A stretch of 64,000 bases of DNA from Halobacillus halophilus DSM 2266 (GCF_000284515.1 NC_017668.1:930001-994000), one strand, 5' to 3'; positions 16,099-24,955 are shown, numbered from the stretch's first letter. Program-made: numbers and translations. Notes: generated from the sequence alone by a model not told the origin.

Positions 16099-17511
16099 AT
16101 GGAATTACAGCAAAATCCGAATTTATTATGGTTCATAGTTATATATGGTTTAATTATGGTTGGCATCGGTATTTTTATGTCCAAAAAAGTAGCCGGCAGT
16201 GAAGATTTCGTCTTAGCAGGGAAGAGCCTTGGGCCCTTTGTTTTAATGGGAACCCTGCTTGCCACCTGGACAGGCAGCGGCAGTATATCTGGCGGAGAGA
16301 CGTCCATGGCCTTTAGTTACGGCATTCTTCCATCTTTGATGATGATGCTCCCAACGTTAGTCGGTATTATCATTCTCTATGTAGTTGCTCCCAAAATTCG
16401 TGCGTATGGAAAATTCACGGTATCAGGAATTCTGGAAGCAAAATACGGGCGAACCTCCCGTAACATTGCGAGTGTCATTATCATTCTTGCCTATGTAGGT
16501 ATCGTTTCTTATCAAATGAAAGGCTTTGGCTTTATACTTAATTTAACCACAGGAATGAGCGTACAGACCGGTACCATAATTGGCGCAGCTATGATTATCT
16601 TTTTAGCTATGATCGGCGGTCTACGTTCGGTTTCACAGACAGATGCCATCAGTGGTTTCCTCATGGTCGGTGGACTGATCATTACGGTACCGACAATTAT
16701 AGCTGTCGCAGGCGGCTGGAGTGAAGTAGTTGCTAATGTTCCCGAATCTCATATGAGTTCTACTGGCGGGTTAACAACCATTCAAATGATCGGGTATTTA
16801 CTTCCGTCCCTATTCTTATTATTAGGGGATCAGAATATGTACCAACGTCTGGCATCCTCCAAAGGGGACAAATCAGCTAAACGCGCACAGCTTGGCTGGC
16901 TGATTGCAATGCTTGTCATTTCACCTTCCATTTCACTGATTGCCTTCGCATCACGTTCTTTATTCCCAAATATTGATCCGGGTATGGCATTGATGGCTAC
17001 CACGGTAGCGATGCCAATGGCTATTGGCGGAATTCTGCTTGCTGCCGCAGCGTCCTTTATTATCACAACAGGAAACTCATATCTATTATCTGCAGCTACT
17101 AATTTAACGTATGACCTCTATGGAAAATACGTAAATAAGGATGCATCGGATAGAAAGCTATTATCGATGACTCGTATCTTTATCGCAGCACTTGGGATTT
17201 TCTCTTACCTGCTCATCAGTTATTTCCCAACTGTACTGAGCGTTCAGATGTATGCGTACACGGTATACGGAGCAGGACTTACGCCTGCTGTCCTGGCAGT
17301 CTTCTTCTGGAAGCGTGTGAACGCAGTAGGAGGCGTATCCTCTATGGTGGCAGGAGTTGTAGCCACTCTTACATGGGAAATCATCCTGCAGAAGCCGTTT
17401 GAGGTCAATAGTGTAGTCGTGGCCGTGCCTGTAGCGGTCATTGTGTTGATTGTTGCCACTCTACTGACGACGAACAACTATCAAACGCGCAGTGTGACTT
17501 CTAATGCCTAA
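16099..17511 (+). CDS. Sodium:solute symporter (SSS family)
   Basis: 470 residues with about 13 membrane helices. The SSS core is visible: LATWTGSGSISGGETSMAF near the N-terminus, GGLRSVSQTDAISGFLM (the family signature), and LLGDQNMYQRLASSK later. Such proteins import a solute (sugar, proline, pantothenate, urea or others) with Na+. The substrate cannot be read from the sequence, and a PutP, GltS or PanF label would be a guess. AGGAGATGATTGAGTAGTT precedes the ATG. The gene stands alone and its stop codon touches the inverted-repeat element downstream. Confidence 0.9.
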   Translation: MELQQNPNLLWFIVIYGLIMVGIGIFMSKKVAGSEDFVLAGKSLGPFVLMGTLLATWTGSGSISGGETSMAFSYGILPSLMMMLPTLVGIIILYVVAPKIRAYGKFTVSGILEAKYGRTSRNIASVIIILAYVGIVSYQMKGFGFILNLTTGMSVQTGTIIGAAMIIFLAMIGGLRSVSQTDAISGFLMVGGLIITVPTIIAVAGGWSEVVANVPESHMSSTGGLTTIQMIGYLLPSLFLLLGDQNMYQRLASSKGDKSAKRAQLGWLIAMLVISPSISLIAFASRSLFPNIDPGMALMATTVAMPMAIGGILLAAAASFIITTGNSYLLSAATNLTYDLYGKYVNKDASDRKLLSMTRIFIAALGIFSYLLISYFPTVLSVQMYAYTVYGAGLTPAVLAVFFWKRVNAVGGVSSMVAGVVATLTWEIILQKPFEVNSVVVAVPVAVIVLIVATLLTTNNYQTRSVTSNA

Positions 17512-17900
17512 AATTAAAATGACTGTCGAGGTTATCTCGAGGCCACTGAAAAACCCCTTTCTACCCAGGGAAGTTGTGGCAGGTTGTTGTTGCTTCTCAC
17601 GAATCGCTTGTCGGTGCATGCTTGCCGCGGGCACGGCCTAAAGCTAACTTGGTCAAGAATACCACTTGACCAAGTGGATCTTCGGCTCGCGCTGTTCCCG
17701 CAGGCGTCACCACCGAACGCTCATCGTGGAAACAAAGGGTATCCATTTAAAAAGAGGGGTATTCTGGAACTTATAAAAGTGAAAGAAAAGCGTGCTGGAG
17801 GGAAGCTAAACCCATCTAGCACGCTTTTTTTTGGAGTCTGCCTTTCATAAATTTTCAGTTTTTCAGCGACCTCGGTTATCTCGACAGTCTTTTTAATTTT
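17511..17900. mobile_element. MITE-like element with ~43-bp imperfect terminal inverted repeats
   Basis: The left end (17511-17554, with GACTGTCGAGGTTATCTCGA) is an imperfect inverted copy of the right end (17858-17900, reading GACTGTCGAGATAACCGAGG on the minus strand). Between them is a GC-richer stretch with TGCCGCGGGCA and TTCCCGCAGG, and a terminator-like hairpin (AGCGTGCTGGA/TCTAGCACGCT plus eight T, about 17792-17832). No transposase is encoded. A non-autonomous transposon relic or a dispersed palindromic repeat fits best. No target duplication is obvious. Confidence 0.55.
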
Positions 17901-18191
17901 GCATAGTAATTTCCTTACAAAAAATCTATGATTCAGGGGATGGCTACTGTGGGGAGGCACCGGCTATTTAAATCATACGGATAAGGCTGGTTCGTTTTTA
18001 GGAAGCGATGAACCCCAAAAAAATCCGCAATTAAGAACAAAAATGTAAGTCAATAGTAGTAAATATTATCTTTTGATGGTAAAATATGTCTTATACATAG
18101 AGATTAGGGGACTTTAAACAAGTCCATAGAATTAATAGAAAAGGTGCGAAATCTAATAATATCAATAGTTAGGAGGCGTATTTATACGTAC
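17901..18191. other. Intergenic stretch with no supported gene
   Basis: Holds a short open frame ending at 18048 whose last residues read HTDKAGSFLGSDEPQKNPQL; it has no start codon or ribosome binding site and could be the remnant of a gene tail. Nothing else is recognised. Confidence 0.3.
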
Positions 18192-18305
18192 ATGCTTACG
18201 GCATGTTATTTCCCACTCTATTCTGTTCATTATCATATTTTTGTTCGTTATGTAGAATTTTGTCAAATTCAAACCGTGAAGTTTGTTCAGTAAAGCAGGA
18301 GGTAG

Positions 18306-18965
18306 ATGAGCAATATGATTCGAGTCATGATTGTTGATGATCATAGCGTACTAAGAGATGGAATTGCGCTTGTAGTGAACTTAGCTAAGGGATTAGAAGT
18401 GGTTGAACAAGCCAGTACAGCAAATGAACTAAAGGAGAAAATCGGTCTTTGCCAGCCGGATGTTGTGATTATGGATATCCATCTTCAGGAGGAAAGTGGA
18501 ATTGAAGTGACCAGATATGTGAAGAAGCACTTTCCCAAAGTTAAAATACTCATGTTGACCATTGCAGACGATGAGCAATACTTACAGAGAGCTTTAGATG
18601 CCGGAGCTGCTGGTTATTTGTTAAAAGATACTTCTAGTGATGAGCTTATTCATGGGATTATTAATGTTTACCGGGGTGACTGTGTGATCCCGCCTTCGAT
18701 GACCAAGAATTTAGTTATGAACTATAAAAGAAGAAAAAATGCTATGACTTCGGATTCCCAACTTACGAAGCGTGAACACGAAGTATTGCATGAACTGACG
18801 AAAGGTCACACGAATAAGGAAATTGCCCATATTCTGTATATCAGTGATAAAACTGTAAAAATACACATCAGCAACATCTATCGTAAATTAAAAGTGAAAA
18901 GTCGATCTCAAGCCGTTCTTTATGCTGTTCAAAATAAACTGCTGCCTCCCGTGGGCGTGGATTAA
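18306..18965 (+). CDS. Orphan NarL/FixJ-family response regulator (DegU-like)
   Basis: 219 residues. Receiver domain 1-125 with acidic pocket VDDH, phospho-acceptor Asp in DVVIMDIHL, Thr in MLTIAD and Lys in LLKDT. A LuxR-type helix-turn-helix follows at about 150-215 (LTKREHEVLHELTKGHTNKE). No sensor kinase gene is adjacent, so its partner is elsewhere. It lies upstream of a secreted-protease and matrix block, the kind of genes DegU controls in B. subtilis, which suggests but does not prove local regulation. AGGAGG lies 3 bases before the ATG at 18306; the ATG at 18315 is an alternative start. Confidence 0.88.
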   Translation: MSNMIRVMIVDDHSVLRDGIALVVNLAKGLEVVEQASTANELKEKIGLCQPDVVIMDIHLQEESGIEVTRYVKKHFPKVKILMLTIADDEQYLQRALDAGAAGYLLKDTSSDELIHGIINVYRGDCVIPPSMTKNLVMNYKRRKNAMTSDSQLTKREHEVLHELTKGHTNKEIAHILYISDKTVKIHISNIYRKLKVKSRSQAVLYAVQNKLLPPVGVD

Positions 18966-19006
18966 CCAGCAATTTTACAGGGAGATATAATCATCCATAA
19001 CCAAAC

Positions 19007-19051
19007 AAAAAAGGTTCCGATTATCGAAATTTGATAATCGGAACCTTTTTT
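19007..19051 (+). terminator. Terminator after the response regulator
   Basis: A perfect 13-bp stem (GGTTCCGATTATC/GATAATCGGAACC), 7-base loop, preceded by six A and followed by T6, so it can act in both directions. Confidence 0.92.
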
Positions 19052-19234
19052 GCGTGGTGGTGGAATATTAAAGCCAACTTGGAATCAATAGATATAGATG
19101 GACTAGTACCTTTGGTGTACATCTTCTATTAATTCTAAAGGCATATAAAAATACGCTGAACGGATAATGTTAAGAATATTCGAAATATAAGATGATAGAT
19201 ACAAGATAAACACGCAAGTAGAGAGGAGGATTTT

Positions 19235-20302
19235 ATGAAACCCTGGCATCTGCGTGTGATTTCATTCATTTTTGTTCCTCTTTTCACTCTCAGTCTTGTC
19301 GTTTCATTACTTTCGCAGCTAGTCACAGACACGGAGGCTGCTTTTGTTTCCGAAGAAAAGCAGCAGATGACGATTTCTACAGCTTCTCTTTTTCCCGGCG
19401 AAGTAGAAGAAAAAGTAGCAGAATTAAAAGAGACTTACGAGCATACACACTCTCTTTTCCTCACCCTTTTAGAAGAAGACAAAGATTTAAAGGAACTCAA
19501 AGAAAGTCGTACTGAACTGAAAGAGAGCATGGAAGAGTTTGAAGCTTTACATAAAAAAGTAGTAAATCTACTTATTGCTCATAAGAAAGATGATCTTCCT
19601 TTTGTTACAGAGGGACTGGAGGAAATAGAGGAAGTGTTGGCTCGCTATAAAAAAATGGATATAGAACTAACGGATGAAAAAATAGAAGAAAAGGCGAAAG
19701 TAGAAGCAAAAGAAAAACGTAAAGAGCAGCAAGAAAAACAAGAAGAGAAAAAAGAAGAAGAATCAGAAGAAAAAAATACAGAACAAGAAGATAAAGACCA
19801 AGAAGAAAAAGAGGTAGATGATCCAAAAGAAAAAGAGCAGTCCTCTGCCAAAAAAGAAGAAGAAAAAGAAACAGAAGAAAAAAATGCGGAACAAGAAGAT
19901 AAAGCTCAAGTAGAAAAAGACGAAGATGCATCGAAAGAAAAAGAGCAGTCCTCTGGCAAAAAAGAAGACAAAGCTAAGCCAGAGAAGGACATAGGCGACC
20001 CGAAAGAAAGTAATCGGGAAAAGACAGCGGAGTCGGATGAAGGTAAGTCCAAAAATAAAAAGGAAACGAATTCCCATACTTCCAAACAAGATAGTAAATC
20101 CAGCACTTCCGATTCTTCTAAACCGAAAAGCAACAAAGAAAAAGAGCAGGATAAGGCTTCTGCGAAAGAAGAGAAAGAAAAGCCTGCTGAGAAATCCACA
20201 ACTGAAGATAAAAAGAATGAAAAAGAAGAAGAGCAAGAAGAAAAGGATGCTGCTGAAGTGGAAGCAGAGTCAGAGTCAAAAGATTTAAAGCAAGATCAAT
20301 AG
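19235..20302 (+). CDS. Secreted or anchored Glu/Lys-rich protein of the sipW-tasA locus (DUF4047-like)
   Basis: 355 residues. A signal peptide or anchor (about residues 6-28) is followed by a DTEAAF segment and a predicted helical region (55-150). About 190 residues of almost pure Glu/Lys/Asp/Ser/Gln follow, probably disordered or coiled. A 36-residue unit is repeated in tandem near residues 178 and 214 (both contain EQEDK and KEKEQSS). The N-terminal part resembles the DUF4047 proteins encoded before sipW in Bacillus, a likely counterpart of TapA, the TasA fibre accessory protein. AGAGAGGAGGATTTT precedes the ATG, and sipW follows after 19 bases, so it is probably a SipW substrate. Confidence 0.75.
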   Translation: MKPWHLRVISFIFVPLFTLSLVVSLLSQLVTDTEAAFVSEEKQQMTISTASLFPGEVEEKVAELKETYEHTHSLFLTLLEEDKDLKELKESRTELKESMEEFEALHKKVVNLLIAHKKDDLPFVTEGLEEIEEVLARYKKMDIELTDEKIEEKAKVEAKEKRKEQQEKQEEKKEEESEEKNTEQEDKDQEEKEVDDPKEKEQSSAKKEEEKETEEKNAEQEDKAQVEKDEDASKEKEQSSGKKEDKAKPEKDIGDPKESNREKTAESDEGKSKNKKETNSHTSKQDSKSSTSDSSKPKSNKEKEQDKASAKEEKEKPAEKSTTEDKKNEKEEEQEEKDAAEVEAESESKDLKQDQ

Positions 20303-20321
20303 AAATCAGGAGGTTTCCACC

Positions 20322-20885
20322 ATGAAAACGGTGTTAAAAGTTTGTAAGAAAATCATATCCGTGCTGACCGTTCTAGTTATTCTTACTTTGGCGGTGGTGG
20401 TTATAGCGGTAAAGGCCAGTGGAGGAGAACCGACCATTCTAGGTTATCAATTTAAAACGGTCCTATCTGGTTCCATGGAGCCGACGTTTCAAACGGGTTC
20501 TATTATAACCATTAAATTAACGGAAAAAGACCAGCAGTATTCAAAAGGTGATGTCCTCACCTTTATTGATAAAAATGAAAACCTCGTAACTCACAGGGTT
20601 ACGGAAGTAAAAAAGGCGAATAATGAAACTCTTTATACAACTCAAGGGGATAATAATGATGGAGCTGATCTTGACCCTGTACTATCTGAAAATGTGGTGG
20701 GACATTATACGGGCTTCACGATCCCTTATCTGGGTCACATCGTAAATTATGCCGGCTCTAAATCCGGGGCAGCCCTGCTGCTGTTTGTGCCCGGTATCCT
20801 ATTGTTTATCTATGGCGGTCTGACTTTTAGAAAAGCCGTCAATGACTTTAAAAAACAACATGAAACAGCCTCAACGAATCAATAA
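20322..20885 (+). CDS. sipW: Signal peptidase I, SipW (ER-type)
   Basis: 187 residues. Membrane helix at about 12-33, catalytic Ser in VLSGSMEPTF, and His instead of Lys in THRVTEV, which marks the archaeal/ER-type S26B signal peptidase. A second helix lies near the C-terminus (about 147-167). In Bacillus SipW processes TapA and TasA, whose likely homologues flank it here. AGGAGG and an 8-base gap precede the ATG. Confidence 0.93.
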   Translation: MKTVLKVCKKIISVLTVLVILTLAVVVIAVKASGGEPTILGYQFKTVLSGSMEPTFQTGSIITIKLTEKDQQYSKGDVLTFIDKNENLVTHRVTEVKKANNETLYTTQGDNNDGADLDPVLSENVVGHYTGFTIPYLGHIVNYAGSKSGAALLLFVPGILLFIYGGLTFRKAVNDFKKQHETASTNQ

Positions 20886-20945
20886 GTGTTCCACTTCTTA
20901 TGTTTTCCATACATAAGAGTTTACAAATAAAAAGGAGGAGATGGA

Positions 20946-21542
20946 ATGAGTTTTTTTAAGAAAGTAAGTGCTGGAGTGGTGACTGCGTCCTTAGGGCTAT
21001 CATTAATGGGAGGAGGAACTTATGCATACTTCAGCGACACAGAAACGACCAATAATACGTTTGGAATGGGAACGTTAGATGTGTCGGTTGATCCGGAAGT
21101 AATTGTGGATGTGAATGACCTGAAGCCAGGGGACACGGTACTTAAAGAATTCAAATTAGGTAACGAAGGCACTCTTGATATCAAGTCTATCAGCCTATTA
21201 ACAGATTATAATGTGATTGACGCTGAAGGTGACAATAACGGCTCAGATCTTGGGGATCACATTCGCGTAAACTTCTTGTGGAACTGGGATAAAGAAAGCG
21301 AGCCTGTTTTCCAAACGACCTTAAGTGAACTGCAGGGCATGGATCCTGACACAGTAGCGAAAGACGTATTCGATCCGCTATGGGAACAACGCGGTGGCTT
21401 AGATGTAGGCGATGAAGATACTCTATGGGTTCAATTTGAATTTGTTGATAATGGTGAAGACCAAAATGAGTTTCAAGGTGACGACTTGAATCTTACTTGG
21501 CAATTCCATGCAAATCAAACCGATGGTGAAGATTACGAGTGA
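20946..21542 (+). CDS. tasA: TasA/camelysin-family matrix fibre protein
   Basis: 198 residues. The N-terminus MSFFKKVSAGVVTASLGLSL ends in GGGTYAYFSDTET, the SipW cleavage context shared by TasA and CalY; the mature part begins near AYFSDTE. NNTFGMGTLDVSVDP and the beta-rich body fit the peptidase M73/TasA fold, which forms extracellular fibres. Shorter than B. subtilis TasA (261), closer to CalY. AAAGGAGGAGATGGA precedes the ATG. Confidence 0.9.
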   Translation: MSFFKKVSAGVVTASLGLSLMGGGTYAYFSDTETTNNTFGMGTLDVSVDPEVIVDVNDLKPGDTVLKEFKLGNEGTLDIKSISLLTDYNVIDAEGDNNGSDLGDHIRVNFLWNWDKESEPVFQTTLSELQGMDPDTVAKDVFDPLWEQRGGLDVGDEDTLWVQFEFVDNGEDQNEFQGDDLNLTWQFHANQTDGEDYE

Positions 21543-21585
21543 TCAGAGGGAGTTACTAATCTTGAATTAACAGGAGGGTGATTGG

Positions 21586-23250
21586 ATGAAGAAAAAAGTA
21601 GTTTCATCGACACTTACGTTAACGCTAGCTCTAAGCGGTCTTGGTATCGGGGCCAGCAGTATCCATGCGGACGATTCAAAATTAAAAATGAATGAAAAGT
21701 ATGGTACCCCGTCTTATATTATTGAAAACTGGGAGATGCCCAAGTTTTCATCCTTAACTAAGCAGTCGCATTCCGTAGAAGATATTGCTTTGTCTTATCT
21801 TAACTATCAAAAAGATAAGTTCAAACTAAAAGGAAACAGTAACGAGAATTTCAAAGTCCTAGATACTCAAAAAGATGCAAAAGCGGGTACTTCCCACGTG
21901 CGTTTAACTGAGCAGTATAAAGGAGTGCCAGTCTATGGGGCTCATCAGACTGTTACCCTGAATGAGGAGGATGAAGTAAAAGCCTTCTTTGGCAAGGTTG
22001 TACCGAATATGGATGAAAAAGGAATAGACACAAACGCTGAAATTACAGGAGAGCAAGCAATCGAAACAACTAAAGCTTCTATTGAGAAGGAAATCGGGGA
22101 GGTAGAGGCTTATGACGCACCACCTTCCAGTGAACTTTTCATTTACGAATTTGATGGAAAGTTTCAACTGACCTATTTAGTAAAAGCTTCAACCTCAGAT
22201 CCTGAACCGGGTTATTTCCATTACTTCATCGATGCTAAAACAGGAGAGATCGTGGATAACTACAACGCGATTGATCACGTAAAAGCATTTGGAGAAGGGG
22301 TCCTTGGAAATAAAGAAATGTTTGAAGTGACTTTCCAAGAGGGAGATTACTACATGTTTGACGGGACCCGTGGAGACGGCGTTCATACATTCGATGCCCT
22401 CAATATGGAACCCGGATGGTTTAACCTATTTTCTCAATTGCTTGGTTACCATGGAGAAGAAGTCACGAGCGGTCATAAGTACTTTGGTGATGCGGCTGCA
22501 GTGGATGCTCATAAGAACGCAGGGATCGTTTATGACTATTTTAAAGAAACCTTCAATCGAGATTCATTTGATGGCAACGGGGCTAGAATGATTTCCTCCG
22601 TTCACGTAGGTGAAAACTGGAATAATGCCGCTTGGAACGGTGTACAAATGATGTACGGCGACGGGGACGGTGAAACTTTTATTCCGTTATCAGGAGCTGT
22701 CGATGTTATTGGTCATGAGTTGACACACGCTGTTACCGATCGTTCGGCTGATCTTGTATATCAGGATGAACCTGGTGCTTTAAATGAATCGCTGTCTGAC
22801 ATTTTAGGAGCCATGGTAGATCGGGATGATTGGTGGATGGGAGAAGACATCTATACGCCAGGAAAAGAAGGCGATGGTCTCCGTTCTCTGAAAGATCCAT
22901 CTCAGGTGCCTCATCCATTTTATCCTGACAGGGGCTATCCGGATCATTATAGTGAATTGTACACCGGAGAGTTAGATAACGGTGGCGTCCATATTAATTC
23001 AAGTATTAATAATAAGGCTGCTTATCTAGTCTCGGAAGGCGGAACTCATTATGATGTGGAGGTAGAAGGAGTAGGAAGAGAGGCAACTGAACAAATCTAC
23101 TATCGTGCTTTAACGAAATATCTAACGGCGACTTCAGACTTCAGTATGATGAGGCAAGCCGCTATCCAGTCAGCTGTTGACCTATATGGGGAAAATTCAA
23201 TGGAAGTAAGTGCTGTTATGCAGGCTTATGATGCAGTTGGAGTAGAATAA
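21586..23250 (+). CDS. Secreted neutral metalloprotease, thermolysin family M4
   Basis: 554 residues: signal peptide (1-28), FTP and PepSY propeptide (about 60-230), then the catalytic domain. Zinc site H377-E-L-T-H381, with the third ligand E401 in GALNESLSD, the thermolysin spacing of 24. The catalytic His lies in DNGGVHINSSINNKAAY. It would be exported, self-processed and Ca2+-stabilised, and degrade extracellular proteins, possibly including matrix proteins of the same block. It starts 43 bases after tasA with AGGAGGGTGATTGG upstream and ends at a strong terminator, so it may share the tasA transcript. Confidence 0.93.
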   Translation: MKKKVVSSTLTLTLALSGLGIGASSIHADDSKLKMNEKYGTPSYIIENWEMPKFSSLTKQSHSVEDIALSYLNYQKDKFKLKGNSNENFKVLDTQKDAKAGTSHVRLTEQYKGVPVYGAHQTVTLNEEDEVKAFFGKVVPNMDEKGIDTNAEITGEQAIETTKASIEKEIGEVEAYDAPPSSELFIYEFDGKFQLTYLVKASTSDPEPGYFHYFIDAKTGEIVDNYNAIDHVKAFGEGVLGNKEMFEVTFQEGDYYMFDGTRGDGVHTFDALNMEPGWFNLFSQLLGYHGEEVTSGHKYFGDAAAVDAHKNAGIVYDYFKETFNRDSFDGNGARMISSVHVGENWNNAAWNGVQMMYGDGDGETFIPLSGAVDVIGHELTHAVTDRSADLVYQDEPGALNESLSDILGAMVDRDDWWMGEDIYTPGKEGDGLRSLKDPSQVPHPFYPDRGYPDHYSELYTGELDNGGVHINSSINNKAAYLVSEGGTHYDVEVEGVGREATEQIYYRALTKYLTATSDFSMMRQAAIQSAVDLYGENSMEVSAVMQAYDAVGVE

Positions 23251-23257
23251 CCCAGAT

Positions 23258-23290
23258 AAGAAGCTCTTTCAAACGAAAGAGCTTCTTTTT
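23258..23290 (+). terminator. Terminator after the M4 protease gene
   Basis: AAGAAGCTCTTTC pairs perfectly with GAAAGAGCTTCTT around AAAC, followed by T. Confidence 0.92.
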
Positions 23291-23366
23291 ATATCTCCAA
23301 ACTAACGTTTACAGTATCCTCCAAAAGAGGATAAGACCGCTGAAAGTGTTTTGCATAAAGTATAAG

Positions 23367-24257
23367 TTATAAGTTTTCCATCAGCTTTTTTGCGATCCGT
23401 TCATAATCGTCACGGTCAATTCCCGGGGCAAACTCTTCCGGCAGATCATCCAGATCAGGTATGGGGGCTCCTTTCGGTGTTCCCTGGATCACCTGTAAGG
23501 GCTCACCGCTTTCAGGATTGGTTCCTTTCCAAATCTTATTAATATCCTGATAATCCGTATCGCTCCACGTATAGAGAATGTTATCCAATCCCTGTTCAAT
23601 AAACGGGCGGGCGTAGTCAAACTTGGAATTATCCAAATCAGGTACAGGAAGCATTTTTTTCACATCAACACCAGTGGCTATTTCAAGTGCTTTCGCATAA
23701 GCGAGCGCATGGGTGCCACCGCGTACTAATAAGTATCCAATCATCTCACGGGCCGTTGGATGATCTGTCATTTCATACACACGCATCTTATGCGTTCGGG
23801 CCCCAAGCTCCAGGAAAAAGTTATGCAGTAAATCTAAGACCAGGTTCCCGCTGTTAAAGACGTTGTCTCCTGTCCAGGCTCTGCCCATCGAATCACCTGG
23901 AAGAGCCGTCTGGGCGGTTGCAATAAACTGATACGTATTGCGTTTATTGAGCCCATTCTGCAAAGGTGCAATATCCGGATCTCCTGTAAACGTAATGCCG
24001 CGGGTTAATAGATTAATGGAATTGTTTACGAGTTCTACGTGACCGAATTCTTCCGCCGTAATGCTTGCCACCAGATCATAAAAGGGTTTGAACTTCTTTT
24101 TGTTACGAAAACCGAAGGACTGATACATGTAATTATTCAATGTGGACATTTCTCCGAATTTGCCGCCAAGCAATTCCTGTACGGCAGCGGCCGCATTAGC
24201 ATCTCCATGCTCAGGAATCGTCAGAGCAATCTGCATACGATTGATGCGCTTAAACAT
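23367..24257 (-). CDS. Manganese (non-haem) catalase
   Basis: 296 residues. The ferritin-like four-helix dimanganese fold is recognisable: the Glu ligands in the first helix pair (AAAAVQELLGGKFGEMSTL) and ITAEEFGHVELV, and the later ELGARTHKMRVYE and VRGGTHALAYAKAL segments with Glu/His ligands. It disproportionates hydrogen peroxide. Relatives include YdbD and the spore coat protein CotJC; at 296 residues it is of the longer YdbD type. AAAGGAGGATGCT lies before the ATG, and the gene follows the YuzF-like gene after 12 bases. Confidence 0.9.
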   Translation of the reverse strand: MFKRINRMQIALTIPEHGDANAAAAVQELLGGKFGEMSTLNNYMYQSFGFRNKKKFKPFYDLVASITAEEFGHVELVNNSINLLTRGITFTGDPDIAPLQNGLNKRNTYQFIATAQTALPGDSMGRAWTGDNVFNSGNLVLDLLHNFFLELGARTHKMRVYEMTDHPTAREMIGYLLVRGGTHALAYAKALEIATGVDVKKMLPVPDLDNSKFDYARPFIEQGLDNILYTWSDTDYQDINKIWKGTNPESGEPLQVIQGTPKGAPIPDLDDLPEEFAPGIDRDDYERIAKKLMENL

Positions 24258-24269
24258 AGCATCCTCCTT

Positions 24270-24491
24270 TTATCTTTGATCAGGGAAGACCCAGACAATC
24301 TGCTGCGTTCGAATGAAAAAAGGGGTTCCGCTTACTTCAACCACGATATGGTCCGGCATAACCGTTTTCAGCATTCCCCTCACAGAACCCTGAGTTGTCT
24401 GTACAACGACCGGCCTCCCCTGAATGGACATTAGTGTCTGGTATACATATGGATCGATCGCTGAATTCATCGACACATTCTGGGAATTCAT
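24270..24491 (-). CDS. YuzF-like DUF2642 protein
   Basis: 73 residues. Small Sm-like beta protein: DPYVYQTLMSIQGRPVVVQT, then GMLKTVMPDHIVVEV and FFIRTQQIVWVFPD, as in DUF2642/YuzF. Several DUF2642 proteins are linked to spores. The start at 24491 is chosen for GGAGATGAACCA directly upstream and the family's short N-terminus. Co-transcription with the catalase suggests a shared, perhaps spore or stress, role. Confidence 0.82.
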   Translation of the reverse strand: MNSQNVSMNSAIDPYVYQTLMSIQGRPVVVQTTQGSVRGMLKTVMPDHIVVEVSGTPFFIRTQQIVWVFPDQR

Positions 24492-24598
24492 TGGTTCATC
24501 TCCTTCACAGGTAGTCTCATTGATGTATATGTAAGAGGTGGACAAATAATAGTTATCCTGTTTAAGAATTTCTGTAATGAAAAATAGTTATTCATAAG

Positions 24599-24632
24599 AA
24601 AAGCAGCTTATCCAAGTGGATAAGCTGCTTTT
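24599..24632. terminator. Hairpin terminator downstream of the GH43 gene
   Basis: A perfect 15-bp palindrome (AAAAGCAGCTTATCC/GGATAAGCTGCTTTT) with loop AAGT. It would stop minus-strand transcription coming from the xylosidase gene across the repeat. Confidence 0.75.
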
Positions 24633-24650
24633 ACTGTTTCATAATAAATA

Positions 24651-24920
24651 GGCTCTGTAAAAGTCTATTGTTGATTTTCTTATAAGAGCTATTACGCAAT
24701 AGGGCCGGTTACTGTAAGACTCAGTTTCGAGATAAATTGCGGAAAAAAGGGACTCCAGGGAACGGCTCGCTTTCCGCGGGCATGTGCTGAGTCTCCTCAG
24801 GCTGGCGCCTTCCGGGGCCTCACCTATCATGTTCACCCCGCAGGAAAGCGAGTTGTTTCCGTAGCCGCCCTCATCTATATTTGGCAACGGCCCCCACTAT
24901 CTCGAAATCAAGTCTTCAAG
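24651..24920. repeat. Dispersed intergenic repeat, copy B
   Basis: About 270 bases, starting GGCTCTGTAAAAGTC. Outer arms CTGTAAGACTCAGTTTCGAG (24714-24733) and ACTATCTCGAAATCAAGTCTT (24896 onward, shown to 20: ACTATCTCGAAATCAAGTCT) are imperfect inverted copies. The inner arms CTCGCTTTCCGCGGG and CCCGCAGGAAAGCGAG face each other. Same family as 8803-8935 and 35725-35978. No coding capacity; palindromic structure suggests a MITE or RNA-level element. Confidence 0.7.
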
Positions 24921-24955
24921 TAAGGGGAGCTTACCTTTATTATTGATACTGAGAT

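Noticed and set aside
17936..18048. A gene in the frame ending with SDEPQKNPQLRTKM
   Set aside because: No start codon or ribosome site, and only about 37 codons after a stop. At best a remnant.
19605..20236. Several long hydrophobic minus-strand frames opposite the Glu/Lys-rich gene
   Set aside because: They are the complement of GAA/AAA-rich codons, giving Phe/Leu/Ser runs, with no ribosome binding site or start context.
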